Shown: in pieces, positions 63,613 through 64,000 of the stretch
How positions within the stretch are numbered: the first letter of the stretch is position 1
Layout of the letters: every line of letters starts with the position of its first letter
NCBI RefSeq assembly: GCF_002215035.1
Contig: NZ_NKFP01000006.1
Span: 2,447,080-2,511,079, forward strand
Length of the DNA stretch: 64,000 nt
Reading direction: 5' to 3'
Source: Leptolyngbya ohadii IS1
GTDB taxonomy: Bacteria > Cyanobacteriota > Cyanobacteriia > Elainellales > Elainellaceae
Program-made: the position numbers and the translations under genes
Notes under the pieces: generated by a model
Databases searched by the model: none
Told to the model about the DNA's origin: nothing
What the model saw: only the letters and a program-made list of their open reading frames with translations

Positions 63613-64000
63613 ATGGATCTGGTTGTACTGCAAAACTGGTTGGATAATGCGTCCTTCGCCGTTTTGTTCTTCACAATGCTGATGTACTGGGCGGGGGCGG
63701 CTTTCCCGCGTATTCCCTACCTGACCCTGCTGGGCACGACCGGGATGGCGATCGGCAATCTCTGTATTGCGGCGCTATTGGGGGCACGCTGGATCGAGGC
63801 AGGCTACTTTCCACTGAGTAACCTCTACGAGTCGCTGTTCTTTATTGCCTGGGGCATTACGGCGATGCATTTTGTCGCGGAAAATATGAGCCGCAGTTCG
63901 CTGGTGGGTGTGGTCACGGCTCCGATCGCAATGGGAATTACCGCCTTCGCGACGCTGACTCTACCTGCCACCATGCAGTCCGCAGAACCGCTGGTTCCTG
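63613..64000 (+). CDS. ccsA: Cytochrome c biogenesis protein CcsA/CcsB, 3' partial
   Basis: The ATG at 63613 opens a membrane protein of which 129 codons are in the window. Features are three hydrophobic segments, the [16 protein letters not shown] motif (residues 67-82) that is diagnostic for the heme-handling CcsA (also named CcsB or ResC) of system II, and [16 protein letters not shown]. The WxGxxWD heme motif would lie beyond the window. With Ccs1 it attaches heme to c-type cytochromes at the thylakoid lumen side. Confidence 0.93.
   Translation, partial: MDLVVLQNWLDNASFAVLFFTMLMYWAGAAFPRIPYLTLLGTTGMAIGNLCIAALLGARWIEAGYFPLSNLYESLFFIAWGITAMHFVAENMSRSSLVGVVTAPIAMGITAFATLTLPATMQSAEPLVP

Overview
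The window is chromosomal DNA from a filamentous-type cyanobacterium (Leptolyngbya-like by overall character; the genus is an inference). Direct evidence is a photosystem II gene (psbZ) next to ribH, a cyanobacterial MPBQ/MSBQ methyltransferase for tocopherol and plastoquinone, a DesC-type desaturase, a cytochrome c biogenesis protein, an A-adding/CCA enzyme with N-terminal DHH and CBS domains, and many GCGATCGC (HIP1-like) sites. I see no plasmid, prophage or CRISPR array.

Layout. 1-6.6 kb: the 3' part of a giant DUF4347/Ig-like/RTX surface protein, then a copper amine oxidase. 6.6-9.7 kb: a membrane J-domain protein, an exported alpha carbonic anhydrase and the MPBQ/MSBQ methyltransferase. 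9.7-16.4 kb, minus strand: a run of four prepilin-like genes followed by small membrane proteins, the last of which is split by a complete IS630-family element. Removing the IS and one TA restores the reading frame. 17-26 kb: beta carbonic anhydrase, aminopeptidase P, a flavin disulfide reductase, an ion channel, and a divergent signalling pair (response regulator fused to a thioredoxin-reductase-like domain; cNMP-binding histidine kinase). 26-31 kb: a membrane protein, a purine/uracil-type permease, an S10 peptidase and small cyanobacterial proteins. 31.4-34.3 kb: an archaeo-eukaryotic-primase-like gene that appears to begin at ATT, behind repeated TGAGACAA motifs. 34.4-43 kb: DUF4126 and AI-2E-type membrane proteins, an RsbW-like kinase, a PRC-barrel/DUF2382 stress protein and an alpha-glucan phosphorylase. 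44-50 kb: a group 2-type sigma factor, a TPR protein and a phnD-phnC-phnE type ABC importer whose fused permease carries a 150-base in-frame insertion. 50-64 kb: the tRNA nucleotidyltransferase, psbZ-ribH, tRNA-Gly, proA, desC, a methionine gamma-lyase-family enzyme, an M48 protease whose 3' end overlaps tRNA-Leu, a DUF3352 protein and the start of ccsA/ccsB.

The strongest unexplained signals are repeats and their effect on genes: (1) many 12-16 bp degenerate tandem repeats in spacers, one of which has become the N-terminus of a transporter; (2) dispersed palindromic elements, one forming a 50-residue linker in a permease and another probably inserted in the tRNA nucleotidyltransferase; (3) a perfect 26-bp inverted repeat with a 2-base loop; (4) the primase-like gene with its apparent ATT start and upstream iteron-like motifs. 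Functions are family-level assignments from motifs read by eye; no database search was run.
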